From Agrypnia vestita (Eukaryota > Arthropoda > Insecta > Trichoptera > Phryganeidae): a stretch of 64,000 bases of DNA. Position 1 is the first letter of the stretch; each line of letters starts with the position of its first letter. Shown in pieces: positions 46,075 to 56,444 of the stretch. The stretch lies in the NCBI GenBank assembly GCA_016648135.1, contig JADDOH010001581.1, positions 1 to 64,000 on the forward strand. Direction: 5' to 3'. The position numbers were made by a program, and so were the translations under genes. Under the pieces are notes generated by a model that was not told the DNA's origin, made no database searches, and worked only from the letters and a program-made list of their open reading frames with translations.

Positions 46075-47085
46075 CCGCCGAAAACATGGGTCTCAAAGTA
46101 AACCAGCAGAAGACCAAATACATGGCCGTAGGATGCACCCAAAAAATCCCAACTCTCACATGGAAGTCAAAATTTTGAATCGGTACCAAGATTTACATAT
46201 TTATTTTAAGCGAAATTTAAAATAAATCAATTTTTTAATAATTATTATTAATGAAATTTAAAATGAATTAAATTTAAGGAATATTATTTTTACTGAAATT
46301 TAAAATAAATTAAATTTTAAAAAATATTAATAATAAGTTCTGCGGGTTATTTATTTTTAAGTGTTACAGTTGTTTTGGCTTGTAAGGCCAGTATCAAACA
46401 GAGCATATACCACGTACAAACGACTTATTTATAAGATTTTAAGTTTGCCCTTCCCCTTTAAAGTAATTAGATATTTGTGGTGAAGCCGTATATTAATGTT
46501 CGTTTTTCCCGGGCACTTATCATTAAAGGTGCCTCGGTTTACGTTATATCTACTTAATTATTAAAATTTCCCGTTTTCTGCAAGTGTTATTTATAAATAT
46601 TATTTTAATTTATGTCCTTGATTTTGAACACTTAAAAATAAATAACCCGCATAACTTAATAGTAATATTTATTAAAATTTAATTTATTTTAAATTTGAAT
46701 AATAGTATTATTCATTAAATTTAATTCATTTTAAATTGCATTAATAATTATAAAAATTTAATTTATTTTAAATTTTGCTAAAAATAAATATAGAGTTCTA
46801 CAAATTAAACACAAAAACCATAAATAAAAGATTTACATACCTAGGCTCCCTGATAACAGAAAACAATAATACTACAGAGGAGATCAAAAGCAGATAAAAT
46901 CCAGACTGCGGTCCAGAAACACCAGGATATTAGTATACAGAACGCTCATTAGGTGGGTAAGACGTGGGTACTAACTAACTAAGAGGAATGAACGAGCTCT
47001 GGACGTTTTTGAAAATAAAATTTTGAGGCGTATCTTCGGACTTGTTCTAGAAAATGAACTTTGGCGCCCCGCAAATAATGGCCAG
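46075..47085 (+). mobile_element. LINE relic interrupted by a foldback element
   Basis: The plus strand before the insert reads NMGLKVNQQKTKYMAVG. After it come RFTYLGSLITENNNTTEEI, KRNERALDVFENKILRRIFG and ENELWRP. These are consecutive C-terminal blocks of a LINE polymerase. Frames are broken. The relic has no partner in duplicate 1. Confidence 0.75.
46200..46828. mobile_element. Foldback element with about 165-bp inverted arms
   Basis: Very AT-rich arms (about 46205-46370 and about 46625-46790, with AAATTTAAAATAAAT and GGGTTATTTATTTTTAAGTG blocks) are inverted around about 240 bp of ordinary sequence. The flanks are the same 11 bp, AGATTTACATA (46189-46199 and 46829-46839). Removing one copy restores continuity of the LINE relic. 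Confidence 0.8.
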
Positions 47086-48025
47086 CCGCGCCACGCATAA
47101 TTAAGAATTCACCGTAAATATGAATATAGTTTTCTTTGTAAATTTACAAATATAATACATTTTTGTCGTAGACAAACAAACAGACGACATTAAAAAAATC
47201 TGTTTATTTTTATCACAATCAGTTTTTTTTTTATCTTTTAAAGATACAAAATGTTTTTTAAGTGAGATTGCAAGTCAACATTTTTGGAGATGACTGCTTT
47301 TAGAGATCTCCGCTTGAATCCACTAATTTGGACGGAGGCAAGCGAGTGGTTAGCGGCAACTATCTATCAAATGAAATCGGCATGGAAATATACTGTGCTT
47401 GAAAAATTACAGTGTACATTATAATAAACACAAACCATATGTACAATTTCTGTACATTTTTGCAACACAAACGACGAGAGATGACACCCTACTGAAAGCT
47501 GCAAACTTAATCCTCAAGGGAGTTTTAAAAAACCCTATGGAGTTGTACAAAAACAAACCTTAGTAGCAGTAGAATAACAAAATATACAGAAAATAATAAA
47601 AAACACAAATAATGAATTTTTCATCTTTAGCTAGCTTCATTACACTGTATTACCTAAATAACTACAGGCCATTTTATATTCATTTCACCGTCAAAATATT
47701 TCAGTTTTGAACAAATTTAGTCATTAATATATATCATCTGATTAAAATCATCTGCATTGTACAAGAATTTATATCCATTTTAACGATTTCCGCTTCCTAT
47801 TATTATTTTAAGTGAATATCCTCTGCTAGATATTTTTTTGGTAAGAAATAAGGGTTTACAAATTTTACATACAAATTATACAGAATCACAGATAGATAAA
47901 TTAGAAATTTTGGAAATAAGAAAAAGTGTAAATAGTAATTTCAAATATGTTTTATTATACTTTGTAATACACACACAATATGAGTTATTAAATTTTTTTT
48001 TTTTTTTTTTAATTAAAAAAATAGA
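47086..48025. other. Spacer of duplicate 2: no gene recognised
   Basis: Positions 47086-47840 match 23.51-24.25 kb. A T-run of about 20 near 47995 precedes the SINE. Confidence 0.4.
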
Positions 48026-48240
48026 GATGTGAACACGGAATACGTGTCACATCAATATTCTTACTATTTTCAAACTAAGCTAAGCGCTTGTACTATGAAA
48101 ATAGGACTAACTTGCTAGTCTGGAGTGAGGATCGAACCCGCAACCTTTGGATCACGAGGCCAGTGTCCTAACCACAAGACCAACAAGCTACTTACAACTA
48201 TAGTTTCGAGAGGAGCAGTCCCTCTCATCATCAGGTATAG
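48026..48240 (-). repeat. SINE family 2 with a hammerhead-like motif upstream
   Basis: Read on the minus strand: a motif CTGATGATGAGAGG, loop, CCTCTCGAAAC (48234-48203), then about 20 bp, then a tRNA-like head with box A (GTGGTTAGGACACTGG) and box B (GGGTTCGATCCTC). The family tail AGCAAGTTAGTCCTATTTTC and an A/T-rich end follow. The motif fits the conserved core of a hammerhead ribozyme on both sides of a perfect 6-bp stem; activity is untested. Confidence 0.7.
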
Positions 48241-48589
48241 ATAAAACATATTTGAAATTATAATGTTGCACCACGAAGTATCTGCCAAATCTTTCAATGA
48301 TGTAAATAGTAAATTTAATATTTTAAATAACCAGGTCCTTTTCACAAATATTTATCTTTTAACTTTATTTTCATGTTAAGTAGGTATTTTATTAGTATTC
48401 ATTTTCCATTTATAATTGTTTTTTAATATTTTGATTGTCTATACTTCAATTTTTTAATTTAATTTTGTTAGTATACAATTGTATCCTGACGAAGGGGCTA
48501 TGGGTTCTGAAACATGTTGATATTTTCAATATGAAAGTGGTGAAAACTAAGTTTATTTTTATTAATTATAAAAAACATGTATTTAATAA

Positions 48590-48960
48590 ACTTTAAAAAC
48601 ATTTTTTATATAAAATAAGAAAAAGACAAACATGAAAGGTTTTTTACTTTCTACATATTCTCCGCTTTCTATAAAAATACAATTATCATCTCGTCTTCTT
48701 CCTGTCACTGTAGAAACTCGTTGTCTAGGTAGGCTGTTGGGGTCGGCTCTTCTCGTTCTCTGGCCGCATGTTCTTCGGTGTGTCGCTTTCACCTAGGCCA
48801 TTTTTCTGCATGACATTTGTAGTCTTCCAGGAGTTTTTGATCTTCTGTCTGGAGGATGAATCTGGATGACTCTCGATGAAGCTCTAGAGATGCCTGCTTT
48901 ATAGTACGGTCAAGTGATATGGATTATCATTTATCTTGCGTACTAGAGGACGATTACCTT
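48590..48960 (-). mobile_element. C-terminal end of a LINE polymerase
   Basis: The minus strand reads TRRADPNSLPRQRV, with upstream remnants, the same C-terminal tail as at 53.6 kb (TRRADPNSLLRQWV). The frame is broken upstream. Confidence 0.6.
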
Positions 48961-50480
48961 CCAGTAAATCCAGGAAAAGCTTTCTCTAGGTCTAGCTAGG
49001 TTCGATAAAGTTTTTGCAGCGACAGGGGCTCTGCAGAAGTTTTGAAAAAATATTGTTCTCTTCTCATAAAAGTAAAAGATTCTGGTTTCTACTTAAATAA
49101 ATACGAAATAATTGGGTTTAGAAAATATACAGAAATGATAGGAAATATAATATCAAATATGACTTACATGACCTTCAAATATGCCTAATTCGGTAGAAAT
49201 ATCGCCAAATTAAATGACCTTTTTAGGTGACTGGGGATCGAAAAAACAAGATGGAAGTTACGGCTAGTAAAGTTTTCACCTTTGAAGAATTAAAAAGAAT
49301 TTCTTGGTTTCAAATTTTTAAATATGTTAATTTTTGCCTAATTAATGATCAAATATGTCAAAAGGAGGAGAAAGAAATAAGTATTTTACCAAGGATTCGT
49401 GTACTTAAACAGTTTTATTTTGTTGTATACAAATGAATTCTAATTATTTTTATGTATCTCTGTGTTCGACCGCATCCCAGTAAGTGTTCAATGTACCCTA
49501 TATTTTGGTTGATATTGCCATATTCACTGTCTTTTTTACGTGATAATTTTAAAATATTTTAAATTATCAAGTAGAAGAATAAAAAAAGAAATCCATCACC
49601 AGAGAATATTCCGAGTTCGAGTCCCGCATATGTCTACTACCACTGGTTAGAGAATATTCGACAAATTAACACGCATGTTTTTGACAAAAATTAATTCAGT
49701 GAAATTAGTTATAAGATTTTATAGACTGGAAATGCATACAAGATAAAATAATCTATAAAAAGCGTTTGTGCTCATCCTAAATTGTATAATGTCATATTTT
49801 TACAATTTTCTGAAATTATATTTATGAGAATTATGATGGCTATTAACATGCTAATGTATTTTTTATCTCGACAATCTGATGAATTATGAAACTCGCGCAG
49901 CATTTATAATAATTTGAACCTTTTAAATCATTAGTATTCAAACATAAAAATTTCTTGCAGATTTTTATTGAGTTTTAGGATAGTCTGAGTATAAGACCAG
50001 CAGCAACAAGATTCTTGAGAGACCATTTCAGGTATTTATTTGGAAGCCGCAAAGACATTGCTAATTTAATAGATATTTTAAATATTTACTTTTGAGAAAT
50101 TTTAATCATTATTGTCACGAGATGGTAGGAGCGGAAGGAATTGCACGTAATGGTAGTTTTCACAAGCGTGAAGAGAGCCCATAGAAAGCGAAACCAGAGA
50201 CAACAAGGTAGCGGTAATTCAGTGTGACCAAGTGACAATAATTAAGATAATATCCTACGTGCCATCACAAACAAGTATGTTCCCAGACGTGCGAATATTT
50301 TAAAACGAGTATAAAGTGTTTGGTAAACAAGTGATTACTGCGAGATATTGTAAAAAATAGAAAAGATCCAGTTAAATTTATATCCAGTGATTTAAGTTAA
50401 TTAATAAAACTTTAATAAATTTAAAGAAGTTGACTTTTCTCCGTAACAATCCCGTCACAATATCTATCATTTGTCCACTT
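48961..50480. other. Intergenic DNA of duplicate 2
   Basis: Positions 49.70-50.48 kb match 25.93-27.1 kb with gaps; the rest is private to this copy. No gene is recognised. Confidence 0.4.
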
Positions 50481-50498
50481 ACCTTTCTAAGGAAAACT

Positions 50499-50562
50499 TT
50501 GTACGATGGAAAATCTTAAAACGATGGAAAATCTTAAAACGATGGAAAATCTTAAAACGATG
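50499..50562. repeat. 18-bp tandem repeat, about 3.5 copies
   Basis: ACGATGGAAAATCTTAAA repeats three times and continues for a partial unit. Duplicate 1 has a single ACGATGGAAATTCTA at 27.11 kb, so the expansion came after the duplication. Confidence 0.85.
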
Positions 50563-52139
50563 GAGTGAAGAATGAAAAATAATAGAACTGCAGGCTGCAG
50601 ATAGAATTAAGAATGGATCGTTGAGGTGATTTGGTCATGTGGAAGGAAAGGATGTTGGGAATGGGAACTGAGAGATGCTGCGAAAGACCAGGGAAGACCA
50701 CGTCTGTGTCAGTCAAACTTTAGTGGCATCATCTCCGTACACATCGCAAAGGTCGTCGGTATCGCATTATATATAGCCTTTACAAAATTCGGAAAGTAAA
50801 CAATTCATTGATAGACTTAAAAAAATCATAATGCTTCACGACTGTTCGCTGGCTAGAACAAAATAATAGTTTTGAAACGGAGGGTATTTGTCAGTTCGGA
50901 GAATTTTTGTTTTGTAAATGCCATAAAAAAAGTCATTACTTTTGCATCAAACCAATATAAAAAATGATTAGAAGGAGAAAAAATATTTTTTTAACATTAA
51001 CAGTACTACGAATGATCACAGTATATGCGTACGTATGTCAATAAAATCAAAGCACGAGGCGGATATTAGTATTTTGAAGTGTGTATTAAATATGAACAGG
51101 TAACTAATCGAAGAGAATTATGATGAGAATAAGTACCCACTGCATCTGTAACTTTTTTCTTTTAATTTATTTTTATAAAATATTAATTTAAACTTTTTAA
51201 TCTTTGTCAGATTAAATCTTGTAACCAATTTTGAATTACGTTAGAGCAGTGTTTCTTTTCTGAATACTTTTGACCTCAAAATTCAAACGTCAATAAATAT
51301 TAATAATTAATAAAGGCCGCAGAGGTCACCGGCATATAAAATTTCCAATAATAAGCACATCAGCACGTGTATGATTTATATATAACAATATTTGTTTTGA
51401 ATTTTGTAAAATTAATGAATGATTATTGTATTATCATAAGTAGGTACATACATATATATATTTTTTTAATTCTTTTCAACAATAATAAAAACGGTATACT
51501 TTTCTGAGATAGGAATTCTATAGCAACAGCAGACAAGAAGGAATAGTCTAGTTTGCTATTGAAACACATTTTTTTAAAAAGGATTAGTATGTATTTATAA
51601 AAAAAACATTATTTTCTTTATGATGATTAAAAATACAAAGAAAATATATTAATTTAAATCACGCCACAATAGCCTCTTCTTAAAGGGTCTCTTCATAAGA
51701 ATCAAAATATATGTGCGTTTTTATAATAAAATCATATTAAAACCCACTTATATCGTACAACAATATAATTTTTTGTTAAAATTAATAAAACTACCACCCA
51801 ATAAAAAATAAGTGGTAATTTTTTTTTTCTAATTTATATCCTTTTATTTGGATTTTTTTTCTTTATTTATTACATGATATTCATATGCCATACTGCACAG
51901 CAGTTCTACGGCATTAATCGGCATTAAAAAATTTCGTAACATTTTTTAATACTTTCACCTTTTACTTGCACTTTACCTGCGGGATCGATACCAGGTGCCT
52001 CTAAAGCCTTTTTGACATCGACTGTCAACCACGCTATCGTACTAACTTTTTTTTCTCCAGTAAACGTTTGTCCGACACAAAAAAGAAGATGGTGTACTTA
52101 TTGAGAAACGAAATAACTTATTATAAGAGAAAAACAACA
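50563..52139. other. Intergenic DNA kept in both duplicates
   Basis: The sequence matches 27.1-29.29 kb without the 27.70-27.98 kb repeat. No gene is recognised. Confidence 0.45.
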
Positions 52140-52432
52140 AGAAAAACAAAACCATGTACAAGAAAAAAAGATGAAATAAGATTTCCATTCAAAAAGAAAA
52201 AAGATCGAAAACTTCTGTGATGTACAGTGGGATGAAGTTGTATGTGAGTCTGCCAGAGGATATTTGAGACGAAAAAAATATGAAAATTTTTAAGAAAAAG
52301 CTAAGAAAGTTTGTGATAAGTACTTTTGATTAGAAATTTGATACACTGATTTTTACAATGTATATATTAGGAAATATAAATGTTATTATATTACCCATTT
52401 TAAGAATAAATAAATTTTTTTTTTTTTTTTCA
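52140..52432 (+). mobile_element. LINE 3' end, later insertion
   Basis: The plus strand reads SVMYSGMKLYVSLPEDI, then FKKKLRKFVIS, a LINE polymerase C-terminus, then a 3' region ending AATAAATAAA and a T run. The point at 29.31 kb in duplicate 1 lacks it. A related end is at 61.6 kb. Confidence 0.65.
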
Positions 52433-52689
52433 AAATTACCAAATTTCTACATGAATTTTAGGCTCTCAGATTGGTGCGACTAAAATAGATTTTTTTTTTA
52501 TTGATGCGAAAATTGGAAATTAAGCATTTATAGATATTTCATTTATTAATAAGTACATGATCTTCTTTTCTGTCATGAATATCGTATCTCAGTTACGGGG
52601 GAGAATCTTCATTAAAAAATACATAATCAGGTAATTTTTTTCAAAAATTTTCATATCAAATAATAGCTTAAAATAAACATTAATTAGTA

Positions 52690-53655
52690 CCAAGAAAAAT
52701 GCACATCAGGGAAATAACCTAAATTTCCAATTAAAGTAGAGGAATACCAAGGATCTGTCCTCAGCCCACTGCTATTCATGATGGTCATGAATTATCTAAC
52801 AATTCATGAAATGAATAGTATTCTCAAGATTATGCTCTTTGCAGATTATATAATACTGATATCTGATAACCATTGTGACTTGAAGAATAGCCTAGAAAGG
52901 TAGAAAAAGATCCTGGAGGGTTATGACCTAAAATTAGCAGAAAAAAGATAGAATATTGTACCTCCCATTTGAAGAATCAAATGTTGTAACTCCTTTAATG
53001 CTACTGGATTGGAAAATATTAGCCAACTGTGATGCATTTTAGTATCTGGGCTCACTCATTCACAAAGATGGAAGGAGTGAAGCGGATGTTGACCGTAGAA
53101 TAGATGCGAAATTTAGATCCCTAACAGGAATCTGGTGTGACGAAAATGCTTATAAAATTTAAAGGAAAGGTATACTAACTAGTCTATTGTTAGACAGTGA
53201 TAGTGTACGGCTTTGAAAAATGTAAAAACGAAGAATAACTACTTGATCTGTGTAAAAACGGCAGAAATTCGAATGGTCGGCAGTAGCAACACTAAAAGAT
53301 AGGATTGAAGGTTCAGGCATTTGTAGTAGCCTGGGTGTCACGGACATAAATAGCAAGCTGGAAGAATGATAGCTGAAATGGTCGAGGCACATAAGACGGA
53401 GACTAACAGAAAATAACAGATGGTGAAGCAAGCAATATCTGTCTTCATCAACAGTCATCCAGAGGAAGACCAAAGAACTCCTGTATGACTCAATGCTCCA
53501 AAATCCTACAGAAAAACGGCCTGGATGAAAGCGATACCCAGAACCGAAGAAGATACAGCCTCAAAACGAGAAGAGCCGACCCCAATAGCCTACTTAGGCA
53601 ATGGGTTGGGACAGTGCGAGGAAGAAGAAGAAGAATTAGAGCCAATAAAAAAGAA
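52690..53655 (+). mobile_element. LINE polymerase relic, duplicated copy 2
   Basis: Partner of 29550-30485. Broken frames give LSPLLFMMVMNYL, ILISDNHCD, the FxYLGSLIHKDG region and a C-terminus with MQ/LQKNGLDESDTQNRRRYS and TRRADPNSLLRQW. It is dead in both duplicates. Confidence 0.75.
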
Positions 53656-54049
53656 AAAAAGAATCATCTCTTTGTAAAATAAAATAATCACCCAATTACT
53701 ACCTAAATTAATTCTTCCAAAATAGTGTAACCCATTAAGACATTTTTACACCTACATCTATTTTCACAATCTTTTTAGTACAATTTGTACAAACGTACCG
53801 TTTAGCAGTTCAGTGGTTAGTATACCCGTCTATTACAGACAGATTGGTATTTATTTGAATGAATGCATGGATGTATTTTAGAATTAGATAAGCAAATTCG
53901 ATTCATTGTTGTTAAAATACACTTGTGAGGCAGTGTAAAGTTTATTTGTTGTATAGGTATATTAAAAAATAGCCGTCAAAGCTAAAATTTCACTAAGATT
54001 CATTTCCAATATATACGAGATTCATTTAATTATTTGGCGCTGTCGACGT

Positions 54050-55844
54050 TCATCCAGTACTTTTAAATTTGTAGGTTGGTTGTAATTTTAAGATCAGATT
54101 AATACTACCGATTATTTTTGAAGTTTTTGAAACGGTCGCAGTAAAGTTGAAGAGCCACGTCGAAACGGGAAAATTATCGGGAAAGGTATCAAATGCCATT
54201 TCAAAGTTATCGATGTGTATGACTCCAACCTGAAAAATGAAATAAAATTTCGATCTCCTAATATTTATATTACAATTGTCAATTCCGTAAGTTGCACATT
54301 CAATTTTTTTTCAAAGTGTACGCAGAGTGCGTGCGCCTTAGTTACTTAGTTTTATACTTGAATAGATTTAAAAAATACTATAGTTACCACTGGGCACTTG
54401 TCAGGAAGGTTGCTGTATTTTTGAACAGCTCGGAGTCCAAACCATTGCAGCGGCTTATTAAAGATATCGCAGACTTTGTCCTTAACTTGTACAAAGCTCT
54501 GCTTGAATACATTGTCTTTTAATTCAAATGATGTGAATGCTATCTGAAACGAGAGAAACACTTAAACTGATGTATATCAATATATGTAAGAATTATATAT
54601 CTTCTGGATTAGAACAGGAAACTTGGCATGGTGACTCATGGTCTCAAAAGTATAATAGTAGAATTGTTCTTGTTTATTTAATTACACCACCGAAATATTA
54701 GGTACTTCATATATTATATGAATATTAGTACGTAATACGAAAATCTGAAGTCTAACAATCATTTCAATGTACCGGTGTGCGATGGTTGATAATTCTGGTC
54801 ATGAGTCACATAGCAAATCTACAGCATTCATAATGTTCTGTTCTATGTAACAAAATATGTATGTAATTTATTCATATGTAACATAACCTTAAAAAATACC
54901 GCGACCCATTTTGAATAACGAAAAATTTATTGTTAATGTACCTATTGCAACACACTGACGATTCAGCCAATGAAATAGTTTCATTATTAAAACTTTATAC
55001 TTTGATTTTAATATCAGAGATTATTGAAGAAATCCCCGTTTCCAGTAAAAATCCATAAAAAAAACTTTTTGTTTATTTTTCGTACTTTTTATTAATTGTT
55101 GTATCACGTTTTAATTTTTTTAATATAAAGGAAAAAAATGTATCCCGCTGTATTTTTTATGTGTATATACTACTAATAAAAAATAGTATTTTTCTTTTTG
55201 GAAATCGAAATTGGTTATCCAATTGCGCCTGGTTAAATGCATATCCGTCGATCATTGTCTTGGGTATGCATTGTTATAAGGTGTGATGACATGTTATTAT
55301 TCTTTATTTGTCATGTTAACTTTTACGATACGCAAGGAAATTCGCGATTCACTAGGGTACCTGCATAATACAGCATTATACGTGATATAATAAAATCGCC
55401 AGCAATTTCAACTATATCATCAGGACAATCGTTATTAAATAACTGTATAGATTGAAAAAATGCGATTAGATAACAATAGCGCGGTGTATTAGATGAATTT
55501 GTGTATTAAAAAATACAGAAAAAACTGTTATTAAATTGAAGCCTCAATATAATATAATTGAATTTTTTTTAATACTAATGCCATATATTATATTAATGAT
55601 AGCAGGAGCGAGCTGAATCCTCAATAAAATATTGGTATGAAAATAACATTTGGAGTAGGACTGTGAAAACAGATGAAGAACTCACAGTTACATTATTAGT
55701 CCAAGGTTGTAGGATATTTATGCTGGAATTTAACAAGTAGTCAGAACCTCTGCTTATTCTGGCCACTGTAGCTCTTGCGTCTCTTACGTATTGGGGATCC
55801 GTATATTCTATTAACAATCGTTGTAAAATAACTTTATTGCGTCT
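54050..55844 (-). CDS. Gene E: DUF1091/DM8-like secreted protein (three exons seen, 5' exon missing)
   Basis: Minus-strand split gene, duplicate of C. Exons are 55844-55686 (53 codons), 54543-54388 (52 codons) and 54229-54050 (59 codons plus TGA). Donors are GTGAGT and GTAACT; acceptors are TTCCAG, TTTCAG and TTTCAG; all are phase 0. The joined 164 residues are open. The first exon reads the same as in C. Exon 2 differs from C at 3 residues (KVCDI, WFGLR and QKYSN in E). The last exon has the same start and one change, and does not stop where C stops. Marks are IEYTDPQYV, NNVT, KVCDI, DKCPV and NFEMAFDTFPDNF. Role inferred only from the family-like pattern. Introns are 158 and 1142 bp. The duplicated block ends about 180 bp above the first exon, so any upstream exon may lie outside it. 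Confidence 0.72.
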
Positions 55845-56109
55845 CTGGAAATAAAAAAAGATTTGAAAATTATCTGCTTCACTTTTGACCTAAATATTTC
55901 CGATATACTGATGCACTGTGTGCCATTCTTAAAACAAAATTTGAAAGTGGCATTATAGATACATATATAATTATTTGATAATTTCTCTTCTTCAATAATT
56001 CTTTGGTGATTCTCCATTCAAGTAGTTACTTGTCAATCTCTCACACTTCCAACACAACTGTAGCCACGCCCCCGTTCAAAAATTTACTTGTCCAACAAAA
56101 TTTATTTGT

Positions 56110-56136
56110 CTGACGAAGATACAGTGGAATCGAAAC
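56110..56136 (+). other. Weak hammerhead-like core
   Basis: CTGACGA, a short GAT/ATC stem, then CGAAAC. It resembles the stronger motifs at 48.2, 59.1 and 60.6 kb, but with a T-to-C change in the core and a short stem. Confidence 0.3.
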
Positions 56137-56177
56137 CGGTAGACGTAAAGTTACTCCAAGTGGTTTATACAAAGATT

Positions 56178-56420
56178 TTAGTTAATTAAATAATAATTAT
56201 GTCCAACCATAAAATTAACGCTATTAATGCCGAATTGAGTGGCGAAAGTGTAAGGCTGATGTGGGAACACTTGCTCATAAAACGGCCCTGGATGTGTGGT
56301 AGGGCCCTGTTCACTGTCTACATTGACTACTGACCACATACGAAGAACGTCAACGAGTCTCGTAGCAAAAAAAACATAACCTCCAATGAATACACATGTC
56401 AATAACCTTTCTGCCAGCAT
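56178..56420 (-). CDS. Small ORF of unknown function, membrane-anchored
   Basis: An 80-codon minus-strand frame starts MLAERLLTCVFIGGYVFF. This is a hydrophobic N-terminal segment without an obvious cleavage site. It continues EQGPTTHPGPFYEQ and HQPYTFATQFGINSV. I do not recognise it. Support for coding: two decayed relatives on the opposite strand (20.0 and 44.0-45.2 kb) keep the same frame around GPTTHPGPF and PYTFAT, mostly with third-position changes. An in-frame ATG at 56441 would add seven residues. It lies about 330 bp upstream of gene E's first recognised exon, but it does not look like a family first exon, since the conserved part continues past any good donor. It may be a single-exon gene, or one exon of another gene. 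Confidence 0.45.
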   Translation of the reverse strand: MLAERLLTCVFIGGYVFFATRLVDVLRMWSVVNVDSEQGPTTHPGPFYEQVFPHQPYTFATQFGINSVNFMVGHNYYLIN

Positions 56421-56444
56421 GATTATGTATTTGTATACCAAAAA

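Larger units (their letters stand above)
35150..56025. repeat. Tandem segmental duplication, copy 2 (genes D and E)
   Basis: This is the partner of 16320-32712. It is longer (about 20.9 kb against 16.4 kb), mostly because of later insertions: a repeat- and GC-rich stretch at 35.8-38.9 kb, a MITE at 40.17-40.91 kb, a LINE at 42.4-43.4 kb, a LINE at 44.13-45.12 kb, and an interrupted LINE relic at 46.07-47.08 kb. Confidence 0.85.

Noticed and set aside
48485..48515. Another hammerhead-like core (CTGACGA...GAAAC)
   Set aside because: The central sequence cannot form a stem and the core has a substitution, so it was not counted.
56178..56420. Signal-peptide first exon of gene E
   Set aside because: The conserved part of the frame continues beyond any good donor site and its relatives lie antisense in other introns, so it is treated as a separate unit.
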